DNA from: an uncultured Clostridia bacterium
Lineage (GTDB): Bacteria; Bacillota; Clostridia; Lachnospirales; Anaerotignaceae
DNA length: 38,242 nucleotides
Reading direction: 5' to 3'
NCBI GenBank assembly: GCA_944383885.1
Contig: CALWRF010000005.1
Span: 1-38,242 of the forward strand
The position numbers and the translations under genes were made by a program. The notes beneath the pieces are model-generated. The model had not been told where the DNA came from. It did no database searches and saw only the letters and a program-made list of their open reading frames with translations. Position 1 is the first letter of the stretch. Each line of letters begins with the position of its first letter. Shown piece after piece: positions 35,836-38,242 of the stretch.

Positions 35836-35844
35836 TGGTATAAT
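35836..35844 (+). promoter_or_regulatory. Extended -10 promoter of the lipoprotein gene
   Basis: TGGTATAAT is an extended -10 (TGN plus TATAAT at 35839-35844). No good -35 lies at 16-18 bases; TTGTAT at 35812 is too far. It is about 52 bases before ATG 35896. Confidence 0.5.
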
Positions 35845-35895
35845 TTTAATATAGGTTATTAAGTATGAATTTTTTAAGGAAGAGGTGAATATTTT

Positions 35896-36948
35896 ATGAA
35901 AAAAGCGCTGCTCATTGTGTTTTGCTGCGTTGCTTCAGCTGTTTTAACATCATGCAAAATCCAAGAAAAACTTTTTGAAAAGCAGACGCAGTCGGAAAAT
36001 ATGATTTTTGACAGCAGTGATTTTGATGATGTGGCAGCGAATTTTGAAAAGGCACTTCAGTCTGACCCGGATTTTGCTCAAAATTATGTTGATTTAGCAG
36101 ACTCTTATATGTCAGCAGGCTACCCGGATAAAGCCATAGCTGTTTTATACAGGGGTTATGACAAAACGCACGATAATATAATTGAAAATAAGATAAATGA
36201 GTTTTTTAAGCAGTATAGATATGATTTTGTTCCTGTTGATGATGCTTCAGGGTGTGAAAATATATTTACGTTGTCTGAATTTAATGATTCAAATACAGAT
36301 GATTATATAGATTTTAACGCGGGGATTGTTCTGGTAAACAATAAAACGCTGGAAAAAACTTTAATAAGCGTAGTTAAGCTTAAATGTTATAAAGACTGGA
36401 ATTTTTCAGAAAGTGATTTAGATTTAATAGGAAGGCATTTTGATAAACTTCTTGTTTCAGCATTTTACGCTCCAGGTAAAAATGTCGCATTCATATATGA
36501 TGTTTTTAAAAACAGTATTGAAGAACTGGACAGCGGTCTTACATTTGGCGCATACAGCAGCGGATATTTGGATTGTTCCGAGGACTTTATTTTTGCTTCG
36601 CCTAAAGCTTATGATGTGGAGTCCTTTGTTACATTATACTGGTATGACTGGAACGGAAAATTAATTAATCAAATTCATAATGCGTATAGTATGTTTGCAG
36701 AAGATAAATTATACTATATGATTATGCAAGAGGGTGAAAACTCAAAAGAGTATAAAATTTACAGCTCTGATTATAGCGGACAAAACCCGGTTTTAATTTC
36801 GACCATAAAAGGCGAAAATAAATATAAGAGCATGTACTGCTTTTTCTGGGACGAAAATGAAATTAAATACGTTTATACAGATGAGGAAGGAAACAGTAAA
36901 GAAGAAAGTATGAAATTAAATGATTTGCACGATGTATATTTAAAATAA
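35896..36948 (+). CDS. Predicted TPR-containing lipoprotein of unknown function
   Basis: 350-residue exported lipoprotein: basic start, hydrophobic segment, then the lipobox L-T-S-C with the lipidated cysteine at C20. Residues about 47-95 look like tetratricopeptide repeats (NFEKALQSDPDFAQNYVDLADSYMSAGYPDKAIAVLYRGYDKT). The remaining 240 residues are rich in aromatic and acidic residues with short alternating strands, possibly a beta-propeller-like part, but I recognise no family. An A/G-rich site (GGAAGAGG) lies upstream of the ATG. Probably sits on the outer face of the membrane as a scaffold or binding protein; single-gene unit. Confidence 0.8.
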   Translation: MKKALLIVFCCVASAVLTSCKIQEKLFEKQTQSENMIFDSSDFDDVAANFEKALQSDPDFAQNYVDLADSYMSAGYPDKAIAVLYRGYDKTHDNIIENKINEFFKQYRYDFVPVDDASGCENIFTLSEFNDSNTDDYIDFNAGIVLVNNKTLEKTLISVVKLKCYKDWNFSESDLDLIGRHFDKLLVSAFYAPGKNVAFIYDVFKNSIEELDSGLTFGAYSSGYLDCSEDFIFASPKAYDVESFVTLYWYDWNGKLINQIHNAYSMFAEDKLYYMIMQEGENSKEYKIYSSDYSGQNPVLISTIKGENKYKSMYCFFWDENEIKYVYTDEEGNSKEESMKLNDLHDVYLK

Positions 36949-37017
36949 CAGTATTTGGTTTTAATGTGATATCGGCATTTAAAACTTTGCAATATAGTGT
37001 TTAAGACTTAAAACATC

Positions 37018-37060
37018 AATAACAGACGCTCTTAATAAAAAGGGCGTCTGTTATTTTTAA
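37018..37060. terminator. Terminator after the lipoprotein gene
   Basis: AATAACAGACGCTCTT (from 37018) pairs with AAGGGCGTCTGTTATT (ending about 37056) over 16 bp with one G-U pair, followed by T-rich sequence. It may also stop the convergent deacetylase transcript, with a weaker T tract. Confidence 0.9.
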
Positions 37061-37101
37061 TTTATTATTCTATTTATCAGCTTACAATGCTTTAATTTGG
37101 A

Positions 37102-37920
37102 TTATCTGGTTTTTAGTTTTAAAGCTTTATTAAAATATTCAATAGATGACATTATATCCTGATTTTTGTCTACGTTTGCCCGTGGAAGGACATTATAGTT
37201 TTTAATATTTGGCGAAACATTCCATACCCATATAAACTGCATTTGTGTACCAAATTCAGTAATGTTCATCAAAGTTTCATTATTAAAAAGACCGTTTGGG
37301 TACACATAATAATGCGGCTGGGGACCTAAATGGCTTTCTATTTCATTCCATGCATAGGAAAAATCACTTTTAAGTTTTTCGTCTGTAAACTCGCTTCCTA
37401 TAACAGGTTTGTGGCTTTTTCCGTGAAGACCTACATAAACTAAGCCTGAGTCGGACACAATTTTAAGCTGCGGCCAGCTTAGAAATATGTCTGTGTTATT
37501 AACATAAGGTAAGTCTTTTGTATAGTCTACAATTATGTAAACTTCAGCTTTTATATTGTATTTATAAATTATTGGATAAACTATATTGAAAAATGACTGA
37601 TAACCGTCATCAAACTGAATGATAACAGGTTTTTCGGGAAGTTCGCATTTTCCGTTAAATGCATCCACAAGCTCTTTTGTGAATATAGGAGTGTATCCGT
37701 TTTCTATTAATTGTTTTATGTCGTTTTCAAATTTTTCGGCAGAAACGGTCCAGTCGCTGGTATATGTATCGTCAAGTTTTACGTCGTGATATGTTAAAAC
37801 AGGACAGATGCATTTTTCGGTATATGGATTTTTTGCTGTAAAACCGTATATAATTTGGCTGTTAATTATGATAATAAGCAAAGTTATAAATAAAGTTTTG
37901 AAATATTTAATTCTTTTCAT
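37102..37920 (-). CDS. Polysaccharide deacetylase (carbohydrate esterase family 4), exported
   Basis: 272-residue protein with a basic N-terminus and a hydrophobic segment (about 9-26) acting as signal peptide or membrane anchor. The CE4 (NodB) motifs are recognisable: VLTYHD at 41-46, motif 1 QFDDG with catalytic and metal aspartates D104-D105, motif 2 H166-G-K-S-H170 supplying the metal histidines, and motif 3 VYPNG (206-210). It probably removes acetyl groups from a cell-surface or extracellular glycan; the YPNG form and the spacing resemble PgaB/IcaB-like deacetylases more than spore PdaA. AGGAGGT precedes the ATG. A single-gene unit with its own promoter. Confidence 0.9.
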   Translation of the reverse strand: MKRIKYFKTLFITLLIIIINSQIIYGFTAKNPYTEKCICPVLTYHDVKLDDTYTSDWTVSAEKFENDIKQLIENGYTPIFTKELVDAFNGKCELPEKPVIIQFDDGYQSFFNIVYPIIYKYNIKAEVYIIVDYTKDLPYVNNTDIFLSWPQLKIVSDSGLVYVGLHGKSHKPVIGSEFTDEKLKSDFSYAWNEIESHLGPQPHYYVYPNGLFNNETLMNITEFGTQMQFIWVWNVSPNIKNYNVLPRANVDKNQDIMSSIEYFNKALKLKTR

Positions 37921-37951
37921 GTATTTACCTCCTATTCCTAAACTTAATTTA

Positions 37952-37980
37952 ATTATAATTCTAATGCTTCACGCTGTCTA
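37952..37980 (-). promoter_or_regulatory. Promoter of the polysaccharide deacetylase gene
   Basis: On the minus strand TAGACA (37980-37975) and TATAAT (37957-37952) are 17 bases apart, about 32 bases before the ATG. Confidence 0.75.
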
Positions 37981-38057
37981 TTTATTAGCAATAAATGTAA
38001 TATTTAATTAATGCATGTTGCTTTTTATGGCAAAATATGCAATTTAATAAAAAACTA

Positions 38058-38086
38058 TTGACTTTAATATCATGTAGTGCTAAAAT
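38058..38086 (+). promoter_or_regulatory. Promoter of the tRNA cluster
   Basis: TTGACT (38058-38063), 17-base spacer, TAAAAT (38081-38086), about 30 bases before tRNA-Leu. Confidence 0.75.
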
Positions 38087-38115
38087 TATTAACGCTGATG
38101 ATTTTTGTTAAATGC

Positions 38116-38200
38116 GCAGTCGTGGCGGAATTGGCATACGCGCTAGACTAAGGATCTAGTCCGGGTAAACTGGGTAGGGGTTCAAGTCCCCTCGACTGCA
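38116..38200 (+). tRNA. tRNA-Leu, anticodon AAG
   Basis: 85 bases with the long variable arm of a class II tRNA. Acceptor GCAGTCG (38116-38122) pairs with CGACTGC (38193-38199), discriminator A, no encoded CCA. The anticodon stem CTAGA/TCTAG (38143-38147 and 38155-38159) holds the loop CTAAGGA, giving AAG at 38150-38152, which would be read as inosine at position 34. The T arm is GGGG-TTCAAGT-CCCC. Confidence 0.96.
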
Positions 38201-38206
38201 TAATAT

Positions 38207-38242
38207 GCGCGAATGGCTCAGTGGTAGAGCATCGCCTTGCCA
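38207..38242 (+). tRNA. tRNA-Gly, anticodon GCC, cut by the window edge
   Basis: Begins GCGCGAA (acceptor 5' strand), then the D arm GCTC-AGTGGTA-GAGC and the anticodon 5' strand TCGCC with loop start TTGCCA, placing GCC at 38239-38241. The 3' half lies outside the window. Six bases separate it from tRNA-Leu, so both are one transcript. Confidence 0.93.

Overview
The window looks like chromosome from a low-GC, Gram-positive anaerobe of the class Clostridia (Bacillota), probably related to Lachnospiraceae. This is inference from the sequence style: A/T-rich DNA, strong purine-rich ribosome binding sites, many TTG/GTG starts, a T-box leader on valS, an RpoB with a long acidic tail, C_GCAxxG_C_C and DUF2148 proteins, and heavy use of the Leu codon CTT. 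No species is claimed.

Layout. (1) 1-4799: end of a division and cell wall run, murF (cut by the left edge), mraY, murD, ftsW. (2) 4807-7912: promoter, T-box leader, valS and terminator. (3) 8004-9452: thioredoxin and thioredoxin reductase behind a Rex-like palindrome. (4) 9484-12198, minus strand: a three-gene operon of an unrecognised 494-residue protein with a Cys/His-rich tail, a glyoxalase-like VOC protein and a GNAT acetyltransferase. (5) 12248-16915: sfsA, a penicillin-binding carboxypeptidase, a DUF2148 ferredoxin-like protein (minus), a GntR/FadR regulator, DUF2461 and a small membrane protein. (6) 16930-17596, minus: a C_GCAxxG_C_C protein behind a leader that holds an intrinsic terminator. 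(7) 17835-25423: rpoB and rpoC with no rplJL in front. (8) 25457-30392: a sugar O-acetyltransferase, then on the minus strand two threonine/serine dehydratases (one without its ACT domain), RidA and a DAACS-family symporter. (9) 30873-35646: rpsL, rpsG, fusA, tuf. (10) 35836-38242: a TPR lipoprotein, a secreted polysaccharide deacetylase (minus), tRNA-Leu(AAG) and a tRNA-Gly(GCC) cut by the right edge.

How the genes work together. Most of the window is housekeeping: peptidoglycan precursor synthesis and septal polymerisation, tRNA charging, disulfide reduction, RNA polymerase and translation factors. The less ordinary parts are the dehydratase/RidA/symporter group that separates rpoBC from the str operon (a plausible serine/threonine uptake and deamination unit with its own imine detoxification), the operon pairing a His/Cys-tailed protein with a glyoxalase that keeps the metal-ligand pattern of nickel glyoxalase I, and several structured leaders: a terminator-containing leader of the C_GCAxxG_C_C gene, a hairpin and four-codon reading frame in front of the symporter, and structured intercistronic RNA in the str operon. 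No CRISPR array, insertion sequence, prophage or toxin-antitoxin module was seen.
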